Source: Actinomycetes bacterium (GTDB lineage Bacteria > Actinomycetota > Actinomycetes > Actinomycetales > Cellulomonadaceae). Taken from it: a stretch of 10,503 nt of DNA. The DNA is taken from assembly GCA_023388235.1 (NCBI GenBank), contig JAEWGQ010000045.1:1-10503 (forward strand), read 5' to 3'. The notes beneath the pieces were generated by a model that ran no database searches, was not told the origin of the DNA, and saw nothing but the letters and a program-made list of their open reading frames with translations. Within the stretch, counting starts at the first letter, position 1, and each line of letters starts with the position of its first letter. Both the position numbers and the translations under genes were made by a program. Shown piece by piece: positions 1-6,457 of the stretch.

Positions 1-74
1 CGCCCGGCCTGACCCCGGCCGGCCGCCGCACCCGGCCCCCCGGTCACCGGCCCCCGGTCACCCGGCCCGCCCGG

Positions 75-131
75 ACCTCCCACCCGATCCGCACCTCCCA
101 CCCGATCCGCACCTCCCACCCGATCCGCACC
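75..131. repeat. 18-bp tandem repeat, three perfect copies
   Basis: The unit ACCTCCCACCCGATCCGC occurs at 75-92, 93-110 and 111-128 without a mismatch, and ACC at 129-131 begins a fourth copy. It ends 3 bases before the ribosome binding site of the MFS gene. The period is six codons and the frame of the MFS gene is open through the repeat, but that frame has no ATG, GTG or TTG between its TGA at 10-12 and the ATG at 148, so the repeat is not an N-terminal extension. It may be a minisatellite of variable copy number or part of the 5' leader. The rest of 1-147 is C-rich sequence in which I see no gene. Confidence 0.9.
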
Positions 132-134
132 CCG

Positions 135-140
135 AGGAAG
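135..140 (+). promoter_or_regulatory. Ribosome binding site of the MFS gene
   Basis: AGGAAG lies 7 bases before the ATG at 148. This is a good Shine-Dalgarno match at normal spacing and it decides the start of the transporter. Confidence 0.75.
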
Positions 141-147
141 CACCGCG

Positions 148-1398
148 ATGGCGCAGCAGCCCACGATCGACCAGCGACGCGTGTCCACGGCCTCCGTGGC
201 GGTGTTCGCCGCGTTCGCGCTGGCCGGCTTCAACTTCTCCACCTGGGCCGCCCGGCTGCCCGCCGTCCGTGACGGGCTCGGGCTGTCCGCGAACCAGATG
301 GGCCTGCTGCTGCTCGTCGGCTCGTTCGGCTCGCTCGTGGCGCTGCCGCTGTCCGGCCTCGTCGTCACCCGGATCGGTGCGGCGCGCGCCGTCATGGGCT
401 TCGCGGTGCTGAACGCCGTGGGGCTCGCGACCGCGGCGTTCGGCGCGTCGATCGGCGAGGTCGTCGTGACCGGCGCGGGCCTGGTCGTGTTCGGCGTCGG
501 CACCGGCGTGTGGGACGCGGCCATGAACCTCGAGGGCGCCGTCGTCGAGCAGCGGCTCGGCCGCACCGTGATGCCGCGCTACCACGCCGGGTTCTCCGTG
601 GGGACCGTGGTCGCCGCCGGCATCGCCGCGCTCGCCGCCCGCGCGGACGTCCCCGTGCAGATCCACGTGGGCACCGCTGTCGCCCTGTCCACGGTCGCGG
701 TCGCCCTGTCCGTGCGCCGGTTCCTGCCCGCCGGGCACCACGACACCGGCGCGGAGGCCGCCGCGGGCGCGGACGCCCCGCACGGCGCCGGGCGGTCGTC
801 GGTGTTCAGCGCGTGGCTGGAGCCGCGCACCCTGCTGATCGGCCTGGTGGTGCTCGCCGCCGCGCTCACCGAGGGCGCGGGCAACGACTGGCTGAGCCTG
901 GCGGTCGTGGACGGGTTCGACCGCACGGACGAGGTCGGCGCGATCTCGTTCGGCATCTTCGTCGCCGCGATGACCCTCATGCGGTTCCTCGGCACCGGCC
1001 TGCTCGACCGGTTCGGCCGGGTCGTGGTGCTGCGGCTGTGCGCCGCGCTCGCGCTCGTCGGCCTGCTGATCTTCGGCCTGGTGCCGGACTCGATGCTCTG
1101 GCTCGCGCTGGCCGGCGCGGTGCTGTGGGGCATGGGCGCCGCGCTCGGCTTCCCGGTCGGGATGAGCGCCGCGAGCGACGACCCGCTGCGCGCGGCCGCC
1201 CGGGTGAGCGTCGTCTCGACCATCGGCTACACCGCGTTCCTGGCCGGCCCGCCGCTGCTCGGCCTGCTCGCGGAGCACGTCGGCTACCGGCACGCGCTGC
1301 TGGCGATCGCGGTGCCGATCGTGATCGGCCTGCTCGTGGTGAACGCCGCGGCGCCGGTGCGGCGGGAGCAGGCGGACCGGCCTACCCTCGTGCCGTGA
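148..1398 (+). CDS. MFS transporter, YbjJ-like
   Basis: This 416-residue inner-membrane protein of the major facilitator superfamily has about 11-12 hydrophobic segments, split by a polar central loop at residues 193-222 that is the usual cytoplasmic linker between two six-helix halves. FNFSTWAARLPAVRDGLGLS (29-48), WDAAMNLEG (122-130) and EGAGNDWLS (242-250) resemble the conserved segments of the YbjJ group of MFS proteins. RFLGTGLLDRFGR (279-291) is the motif-A-like loop of the second half. Substrate cannot be told from sequence; YbjJ relatives are mostly uncharacterised. The ATG is preceded by AGGAAG. The TGA stop overlaps the GTG of murB by 4 bases (GTGA), so the two genes are probably at least partly co-transcribed, although a cell-wall role for the transporter is only a guess by neighbourhood. 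No defect is seen. Confidence 0.88.
   Translation: MAQQPTIDQRRVSTASVAVFAAFALAGFNFSTWAARLPAVRDGLGLSANQMGLLLLVGSFGSLVALPLSGLVVTRIGAARAVMGFAVLNAVGLATAAFGASIGEVVVTGAGLVVFGVGTGVWDAAMNLEGAVVEQRLGRTVMPRYHAGFSVGTVVAAGIAALAARADVPVQIHVGTAVALSTVAVALSVRRFLPAGHHDTGAEAAAGADAPHGAGRSSVFSAWLEPRTLLIGLVVLAAALTEGAGNDWLSLAVVDGFDRTDEVGAISFGIFVAAMTLMRFLGTGLLDRFGRVVVLRLCAALALVGLLIFGLVPDSMLWLALAGAVLWGMGAALGFPVGMSAASDDPLRAAARVSVVSTIGYTAFLAGPPLLGLLAEHVGYRHALLAIAVPIVIGLLVVNAAAPVRREQADRPTLVP
1383..1397 (+). promoter_or_regulatory. Candidate leaderless promoter -10 box for murB
   Basis: TACCCT at 1383-1388 matches the actinobacterial -10 consensus TANNNT. It is followed by exactly 6 bases and then the murB GTG at 1395. 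In actinobacteria this layout marks leaderless transcripts that begin at the first base of the start codon. No Shine-Dalgarno sequence is visible before this GTG, which fits. No clear -35 hexamer is seen. The box lies inside the last codons of the MFS gene. Confidence 0.45.
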
Positions 1399-2483
1399 CC
1401 ACCGCCGTGCAGCCCGCCACCTTCTCCGAGCTCACCACCCTCGGCGTGGGCGGGCCGGTCGCCGACTACGTCGAGACCACGTCGGAGGCCGACCTCATCG
1501 AGGCGGTGCGGACGGCGGACGACGCGGGCATCCCGCTGCTGGTGCTCGGCGGCGGGTCGAACCTGCTGGTGTCCGACGCGGGGTTCGACGGCACCGTGGT
1601 GCGGGACGTCCGGCGGGACCTCACGACGCCGGACCACTCGGCGTGCGCCGGCGTGACCGTCACCGTCGTGGCCGGGACCCCGTGGGACGACGTCGTCGCG
1701 CACGCCGCGGCGCACCGGCTCAAGGGCGTCGAGGCGCTGTCGGGCATCCCCGGGTCCACCGGCGCGACGCCCGTGCAGAACGTCGGGGCGTACGGCCAGG
1801 AGGTCGCGCAGACCATCGCGACGGTGCGCGTGTGGGACCGGCAGCGGTCCCGGGTGCGCACGCTGCCCCTGGTGGACCTGCAGTTCGGCTACCGGACGTC
1901 GCTGCTCAAGCGCTCGATGCGGGCGCTGCCGGACGACGCCGACCCCGGGGCCCCCTGGTACCCGACGCCGCGGTACGTCGTGCTGGACGTGACGTTCCAG
2001 CTGCGGGTCGCGGACCTGTCGGAGCCGATCGCGTACGGCGAGCTGGCCCGCGAGCTCGGCATCGCCGTGGGCGAGCGGGCGCCGCTGCCGGAGGTCCGCG
2101 AGGCCGTGCTGGCGCTGCGCGGGCGCAAGGGCATGGTGCTGGACCCGGCCGACCCCGACACCCGGTCCGCCGGGTCGTTCTTCACCAACCCGGTGCTGCC
2201 GGACGACGCCGGGCTGCCCGAGGACGCCCCGCGGTACCCGGCCGGCGACGGCCTGACGAAGACCAGCGCGGCGTGGCTGATCGAGCAGTCCGGCTTCGGC
2301 AGGGGCTACGGGCTGCCGGGACCCGCGGCGCTGTCGACGAAGCACACGCTCGCGCTGACGAACCGCGGCGGCGCGAACGCCGGCGACCTGCTGGCCCTCG
2401 CGCGCACCGTGCGGGACGGCGTGGCGCAGCGGTTCGGGATCGTGCTGGAGCCCGAGCCGGTCCTGGTGGGCGCCGACCTCTGA
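1395..2483 (+). CDS. murB: UDP-N-acetylenolpyruvoylglucosamine reductase MurB
   Basis: This 362-residue cytoplasmic flavoprotein uses NADPH to reduce UDP-GlcNAc-enolpyruvate to UDP-N-acetylmuramate, the second committed step of peptidoglycan precursor synthesis. The N-terminal FAD-binding domain shows LGVGGPV (16-22), GGGSNLL (52-58) and SGIPGSTGATPVQNVGAYGQ (116-135). FGYRTSLLK (164-172) carries the active-site arginine of type I MurB enzymes. SAGSFFTNP (258-266) holds the catalytic serine that protonates the substrate (Ser261, by analogy with Ser229 of E. coli), and LEPEPVLVG near the C-terminus supplies the conserved glutamate (352 or 354). Length is normal for actinobacteria. The GTG at 1395 is chosen because it gives the natural N-terminus, overlaps the MFS stop by 4 bases and sits 6 bases after a TANNNT box; the next in-frame GTG is at 1407. 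All expected catalytic residues are present. Confidence 0.96.
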   Translation: MTTAVQPATFSELTTLGVGGPVADYVETTSEADLIEAVRTADDAGIPLLVLGGGSNLLVSDAGFDGTVVRDVRRDLTTPDHSACAGVTVTVVAGTPWDDVVAHAAAHRLKGVEALSGIPGSTGATPVQNVGAYGQEVAQTIATVRVWDRQRSRVRTLPLVDLQFGYRTSLLKRSMRALPDDADPGAPWYPTPRYVVLDVTFQLRVADLSEPIAYGELARELGIAVGERAPLPEVREAVLALRGRKGMVLDPADPDTRSAGSFFTNPVLPDDAGLPEDAPRYPAGDGLTKTSAAWLIEQSGFGRGYGLPGPAALSTKHTLALTNRGGANAGDLLALARTVRDGVAQRFGIVLEPEPVLVGADL

Positions 2484-2551
2484 GCGCTCCCGGACGGGCG
2501 CAGCGCCCCCCGGGCCGCTCCACCGGAGCGGTTGCTCAACCGCGCGGTTGA
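2484..2551. terminator. Hairpin cluster between convergent murB and deaminase gene
   Basis: The 52-base gap between the two convergent genes is packed with inverted repeats. At 2515-2531 the arms CCGCTCC and GGAGCGG pair perfectly over a 3-base loop. At 2528-2543 GCGGTTG and CAACCGC pair over 2 bases. At 2536-2551 TCAACCGCGCGGTTGA is a perfect palindrome that contains the deaminase stop codon. A weaker stem lies at 2484-2501. The elements overlap, so they are partly exclusive. No U-tract follows on either strand, as is common in high-GC actinobacteria. The likely role is bidirectional termination. Confidence 0.6.
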
Positions 2552-3624
2552 CCGGCCTCGACGCCCGGCCGGCCGGCCGCGTCCGGCGGGCCGGCGGGAC
2601 CGCCCGGCTCCGCGGCCAGCCACGCGTCCACGCCCGCCAGCAGGCGCGCCTTCGTGCCGTCACCCGCCCGGCTGGCCCGGATCGACGCCCGCGCGAGGTC
2701 GGCGAGCCCGGCGTCGTCGAACCCGTGCACGTCGCGCGCCGTCGCGTACTGGTCGACCAGCCGCGAGCCGAACAGCAGCGGGTCGTCCGCCCCGAGCGCG
2801 ACGGTGGCGCCCGCGTCGACGAGCGCGCGCAGCGGCACGTCGCCCGGCTCGCGGTACACGCCGAGCGACACGTTCGAGGCCGGGCACACCTCGAGGGCGA
2901 TCCCGCGGTCCACGATCCGGCGCAGCAGCGCGCCGTCCTCGGCGGACCGCACGCCGTGACCCAGCCGGTCGGGCGCGAGCGCGTCCAGCACGTCCTCGAC
3001 GTGCGGCGGCCCGAGCAGCTCCCCGCCGTGCGGGACCGACGCGAGCCCCGCCCGGCGCGCGATGGCGAACGCGGGCGCGAACTCGGCGGTCTCGCCGCGC
3101 CGCTCGTCGTTGCTCAGGCCGAACCCGACGACCTCCCCGTTGCCGTCGCCGGCGTACCGGGCGGCGAGCCGGGCGAGGGTGCGGGCGTCCAGGGGGTGCC
3201 GCATCCGCGACGCGGCCACGACGACGCCGACCTCGATGCCCAGCGTCTCGCCGGCCGAGCGCGCCTCGTCGAGCACGATCTCGAGCGCGGGGGTGATCCC
3301 GCCCACCGGCGGCGCGTACGACGTGGGGTCGACCTGGATCTCGAGCCGCCCCGAGCCCTCCGCGGCGTCGTCCGTGGCGGCCTCCCGCACCAGGCGGCGC
3401 AGGTCGGCCTCGCCCCGGACGCAGGCGCGCGCCGCGTCGTACAGCCGCTGGAACCGGAACCAGCCGCGCTCGTCCGCGGGGACCCGCAGGCCGACGCCGT
3501 CGAGCAGCGTCGCCGGCAGCCGCACGCCGCGGTCGGCGGCGAGCTCGGCCAGGGTGGGCACCCGCATCGACCCCGTGAAGTGCAGGTGCAGGTGGGCCTT
3601 GGGCAGGGTGGCCAGGTCTCGCAC
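2536..3624 (-). CDS. Adenosine deaminase family protein
   Basis: This is a 362-residue cytoplasmic TIM-barrel metal-dependent hydrolase of the adenosine/AMP deaminase family. Such enzymes deaminate adenosine or related 6-aminopurines in purine salvage. Metal and catalytic residues are in place: LHLHFTGS (12-19) gives the HxH pair His13/His15, VPHGGELLGP (197-206) gives His199 and the proton-shuttle Glu202, LGHGVRS (221-227) gives His223, and GADDP (278-282) gives Asp280/Asp281. Classic adenosine deaminases read HAGE, (N/T)DDP and DLAGDE; here these are HGGE, GADDP and GLSNDE (169-174). The set matches, from memory, an actinobacterial subfamily annotated as adenosine deaminase, so the exact substrate is open. 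The C-terminal 25 residues are Gly/Pro/Ala-rich and probably disordered. The GTG start has no Shine-Dalgarno; CAGACT (3637-3632 on the minus strand) ends 7 bases before it, so a leaderless start is possible. A strong hairpin separates it from the response regulator upstream. Confidence 0.9.
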   Translation of the reverse strand: MRDLATLPKAHLHLHFTGSMRVPTLAELAADRGVRLPATLLDGVGLRVPADERGWFRFQRLYDAARACVRGEADLRRLVREAATDDAAEGSGRLEIQVDPTSYAPPVGGITPALEIVLDEARSAGETLGIEVGVVVAASRMRHPLDARTLARLAARYAGDGNGEVVGFGLSNDERRGETAEFAPAFAIARRAGLASVPHGGELLGPPHVEDVLDALAPDRLGHGVRSAEDGALLRRIVDRGIALEVCPASNVSLGVYREPGDVPLRALVDAGATVALGADDPLLFGSRLVDQYATARDVHGFDDAGLADLARASIRASRAGDGTKARLLAGVDAWLAAEPGGPAGPPDAAGRPGVEAGQPRG

Positions 3625-3646
3625 CCGGCCGAGTCTGCCCGACGGG

Positions 3647-3670
3647 GCGCCGCAGGACGAGCTGCGGCGC
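3647..3670 (-). terminator. Hairpin after the response regulator gene
   Basis: GCGCCGCAG (3647-3655) and CTGCGGCGC (3662-3670) form a perfect 9-bp stem with a 6-base loop. It begins 12 bases after the regulator stop codon and lies before the deaminase gene on the same strand. No U-tract is present. It probably ends the ABC/two-component operon and suggests that the deaminase gene has its own promoter. Confidence 0.6.
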
Positions 3671-3682
3671 GCCCGGCCGGGG

Positions 3683-4318
3683 TCAGGGCGCCGGCAGCAG
3701 GCCGCGCTGCATCGCCACGGTGACGGCCGCGGTGCGGTCGTCGACCCCGAGCTTGCCGAACGCCCGCAGCAGGTGCGTCTTCACGGTGGCCTCGGCGATG
3801 AACAGCTCCCGGCCGACGGCCGCGTTCGACAGCCCGCGCGCCACCCCGGCCAGCACCTCGAGCTCCCGCGCCGTCAGCCGGTCGGTCTCGCCGCGCATCT
3901 GCTGCACCAGCCGGGACGCCACCGACGGGGACAGGGCGGTCTCCCCGCGCGCGGCCCCGCGCACCCCCGCGACGAGCTGCTCGCGCGGGGTGTCCTTGAG
4001 CAGGTAGCCCGTGGCCCCGGCCTCGACCGCCCGCAGGATGTCGGCGTCGGTCTCGTACGTCGTCAGCACCAGCACCCGCACGCCCGGCAGCTCCGCGGTG
4101 ATCCGCGCCGTGGCCGCCGCGCCGTCCAGCACGGGCATCCGCAGGTCCATCAGCACCAGGTCCGGCCGCAGCTCGGCCGCGGCCGCCACGGCCGCCGCGC
4201 CGTCCGCGGCCTCGCCGACCACCTCGATGTCCGGCTCCACGGCCAGCAGCCCCGCGAGGCCCGACCGGACCACCGGGTGGTCGTCGGCCACCAGCACCCG
4301 CACCGTCGCGTCCGTCAC
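3683..4318 (-). CDS. NarL/LuxR-family response regulator
   Basis: This 211-residue cytoplasmic regulator has two domains. The receiver domain (about 6-122) shows the acidic pair Asp12/Asp13 in ADDHPVVRSG, the phosphoacceptor Asp58 in LVLMDLRMP, the conserved Thr86 in LVLTTYE and Lys108 in GYLLKDT. The C-terminal LuxR-type helix-turn-helix (about 148-207) reads LTARELEVLAGVARGLSNAA, then a recognition region with EATVKTHLLRAFGKLGV. It should be phosphorylated by the histidine kinase encoded directly upstream: its GTG start overlaps the kinase TGA stop by 4 bases, so the pair is translationally coupled. The gene is last in a four-gene unit that starts with an ABC exporter, and the exporter promoter is its most likely target. 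Length and key residues are normal. The input signal and the regulon cannot be read from sequence. Confidence 0.95.
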   Translation of the reverse strand: MTDATVRVLVADDHPVVRSGLAGLLAVEPDIEVVGEAADGAAAVAAAAELRPDLVLMDLRMPVLDGAAATARITAELPGVRVLVLTTYETDADILRAVEAGATGYLLKDTPREQLVAGVRGAARGETALSPSVASRLVQQMRGETDRLTARELEVLAGVARGLSNAAVGRELFIAEATVKTHLLRAFGKLGVDDRTAAVTVAMQRGLLPAP

Positions 4319-5598
4319 GCCGTCTGGTCCCCGTCCTGTGTCGTCGTCCTCCGCGGTGCCCCGAGCGGCATCGCCAGCCGCACCCGCGTGCCCCGCCCCG
4401 GCTCGCCGGCGACGTCGAGCGTGCCGCCGCCCGCCGCCACCCGGTCCCGCATCCCGCGCAGGCCGACGCCCTCGGCGGTCCCGGGCGCGAGGCCCTGGCC
4501 GTCGTCGAGCACCTCGAGCGCCACCGCGCCGTCCTGCCGCGAGAGCCGCAGCAGCACGCGGCGCGCGCCCGCGTGCTTGCGGACGTTCGCCAGCGCCTCC
4601 TGGGCGGCGCGCAGCAGCACCACCTCCGTGTCCCGCCCCGCGTCGGCGACGTCGGCGAGGCTGACCTCCACCTGCACCCCCGTCTCGGCGCGGAACCGCT
4701 CACCGAGCCGGGCGAGCGCCTCCGCCAGGGTCGCGTCGGCGAGCGCGGCCGGGCCGAACGCCGCGACCAGGGCCCGGGCCTCCGCGAGGTTCTCCCGCGC
4801 GACCTGCTCGATCTGCGCCAGCCGGTCCGCCGCCTGCTCGGGCCGCCCGACCTCGATCTGCGCCTGCGCGGTCTGCGCGAGCATCACGACGCTGGTGAAG
4901 CCCTGGGCGAGGGTGTCGTGGATCTCCTGCGCCACGCGCTCCCGCTCGGCGAGCACGCCGGCCGCGTGGTTGCTGACGGCGAGCTCGGCCTGCGCGGCCT
5001 CCAGCCGCTCGATCAGGGCGGCGCGCCCCTCGGACTGCTCGGCGACCCGCGTGATCCACAGCCCGAGCGCGAGGGCGAAGATCAGGCCGATCGCCATCTG
5101 CCCGGCCAGCGACAGGAGGTCCGCGCCGGTCGCCCCGGAGCTCACCGCCATCGACGCGCAGACCGCCACGGCCAGGACCACGGACGCCCCGATGCCCTCG
5201 CGCAGGCTCGTGGCGAAGAACCACACCTGCGAGAAGCCGATGAACAGCAGGATCGAGCCGATGCTGTTCTGCCCCGCGGCCAGCGCCACGACGACGACGA
5301 GCACCACCAGGTACGTGCGGGTCAGCCGGGCGTCCCCGCGCCGGGCCCCGCGGCGGCCCACGAGGAGGTACGCCGCGAGCAGCAGCGCCTCGCCGCCGAG
5401 CGCCCACCACGTGCCGGGCCGCGGCGGGAACCCGTGGTCCACCGCGATCATCGAGACCGCGCTGATCGCCAGCAGGGCGTAGAACGCGACGTCCCACCCC
5501 GCCAGCGAGCGGCGCCAGAACTCCGTGCGCTCCGCGTCGACGGCCCCCGCGCGGGCGGTGCCGGCGAGCGGCCGCGCCTCGGCCGCGCGGGTGGTCAT
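4315..5598 (-). CDS. NarL/DesK-type sensor histidine kinase
   Basis: This membrane kinase is 427 residues long from the ATG at 5598. Residues about 36-184 carry five or six hydrophobic segments with short loops and no large extracellular domain, so it probably senses something in or at the membrane, as DesK- and LiaS-like kinases do. A coiled-coil-like linker (EGRAALIERLEAAQAELAVS) leads to the HisKA_3 dimerisation domain, with the phosphorylated His227 in ERERVAQEIHDTLAQG. The HATPase_c domain shows the N box RAAQEALANVRKHA with Asn338, then LDDGQGL and GLRGMRDRV. A GTG at 5631 would add 11 residues and overlap the permease gene by 14 bases; neither start has a strong Shine-Dalgarno, and I prefer the ATG because it begins 19 bases after the permease stop. 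The gene overlaps the response regulator by 4 bases at its 3' end. Confidence 0.93.
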   Translation of the reverse strand: MTTRAAEARPLAGTARAGAVDAERTEFWRRSLAGWDVAFYALLAISAVSMIAVDHGFPPRPGTWWALGGEALLLAAYLLVGRRGARRGDARLTRTYLVVLVVVVALAAGQNSIGSILLFIGFSQVWFFATSLREGIGASVVLAVAVCASMAVSSGATGADLLSLAGQMAIGLIFALALGLWITRVAEQSEGRAALIERLEAAQAELAVSNHAAGVLAERERVAQEIHDTLAQGFTSVVMLAQTAQAQIEVGRPEQAADRLAQIEQVARENLAEARALVAAFGPAALADATLAEALARLGERFRAETGVQVEVSLADVADAGRDTEVVLLRAAQEALANVRKHAGARRVLLRLSRQDGAVALEVLDDGQGLAPGTAEGVGLRGMRDRVAAGGGTLDVAGEPGRGTRVRLAMPLGAPRRTTTQDGDQTA

Positions 5599-5617
5599 GG
5601 CCCCAGTGTGGCGCAGG

Positions 5618-6457
5618 TCAGCCGTCGTCACGGCGCCGCCACCGGAACGTCCGCACGCCCACGACCAGCCCGAGCACGAGCCACACCACCAGCACCGCGG
5701 CGACGGTGCCCAGCTCCCACGCGTCGCCCGGCTCCAGCGTGCGCGCCGAGTCGGGCAGGAACACCGAGCGCATGCCCTGCGCGAGCCACTTCAGCGGGAA
5801 CACCGAGGCGACCTGCTGCATCCAGGTGGGCAGCGAGTAGAACGGGAAGAACACGCCGGAGATGAACTGGAGCACCAGCACCACCGGGGTGACGACGGCG
5901 CTCGCGGACCGCCCCGAGCGGGGCAGCGACGAGAACCCGACCCCGCACACCGCGCCGGCGGCGGTGCCGAGCAGGAACACCCAGCCGAGCGTGGCCCACT
6001 GCGCGGTGGTGTCGGGGAGCGTCACGTCGAACAGCAGCGCCGCGACGGCGAGCAGCAGGACGACCTGCACCACCGACGTGACGAGCACCTGCCCGATCTT
6101 GCCCAGGAAGTAGGCCGCCGGGGGCAGCGGGGTGCCGCCGAGCCGCTTGAGCCCGCCCTCGTCGCGCTCCACCGGGATCGACACGGCGAGGGACTGGAAC
6201 GACGACAGCAGCACGCCGGTCGCGATCATCCCGGGCAGGAAGTACTGCGCGAACGGGATGCCGTCGGCCGCCTCGCCGCCGTCCTGCCCGAACACCGTCG
6301 CGAAGATCGCGAGCATGATGATCGGGTACGCGAAGATGAAGATCACCGCGTCGCGCTCGCGGAAGAACCCGCGGACCTCGTACCGGGCCCGTTCCCACCC
6401 GAGGGTGAGGGTGCCCGGCAGCCGGCCGGTCGCGGGAGCCGGGGTCGTGGTGCTCAT
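5618..6457 (-). CDS. ABC-2 type exporter permease
   Basis: This 279-residue integral membrane protein has six predicted helices, roughly at 38-57, 73-92, 121-143, 155-175, 186-206 and 249-268. Between helices 2 and 3 lies ERDEGGLKRLGGTPLPPAAY (97-116), the conserved cytoplasmic stretch of ABC-2 permeases such as DrrB and NodJ. It should form the export channel with the ATPase encoded immediately upstream, whose TGA overlaps this ATG by 4 bases (ATGA, 6454-6457). Members of this family export drugs, lipids or polysaccharides; the substrate here cannot be told. The link to a membrane-sensing two-component pair suggests a role in antibiotic or envelope-stress response, which is inference. The protein ends in an Arg-rich cytoplasmic tail and no defect is visible. 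Confidence 0.93.
   Translation of the reverse strand: MSTTTPAPATGRLPGTLTLGWERARYEVRGFFRERDAVIFIFAYPIIMLAIFATVFGQDGGEAADGIPFAQYFLPGMIATGVLLSSFQSLAVSIPVERDEGGLKRLGGTPLPPAAYFLGKIGQVLVTSVVQVVLLLAVAALLFDVTLPDTTAQWATLGWVFLLGTAAGAVCGVGFSSLPRSGRSASAVVTPVVLVLQFISGVFFPFYSLPTWMQQVASVFPLKWLAQGMRSVFLPDSARTLEPGDAWELGTVAAVLVVWLVLGLVVGVRTFRWRRRDDG

Noticed and set aside
10..12. TGA at 10-12 as the stop codon of an upstream gene
   Set aside because: Only three codons precede it in the window, so there is nothing to test; stops of this kind occur by chance.
1..147. CRISPR array or short palindromic repeats at the left edge
   Set aside because: The 18-bp copies are directly tandem with no spacers, and no cas gene is present.
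58..1293. A 411-codon minus-strand open frame across the MFS gene, ending in Gly/Cys/Ser-rich repeats
   Set aside because: It mirrors the MFS coding strand, and its repeated C-terminus is only the translated 18-bp minisatellite.
3062..5482. An 806-codon open frame on the plus strand, antisense to the deaminase, regulator and kinase genes
   Set aside because: Its product is low-complexity Arg/Ala/Ser/Pro sequence with no domain, and the opposite strand encodes three proteins with complete family motifs. Long shadow frames are expected at this G+C content.
5596..5631. GTG at 5631 as the kinase start
   Set aside because: It is possible, with a weak GGTGG upstream, but it would overlap the permease gene and add 11 residues with no family motif. 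The ATG at 5598 is preferred, not proven.
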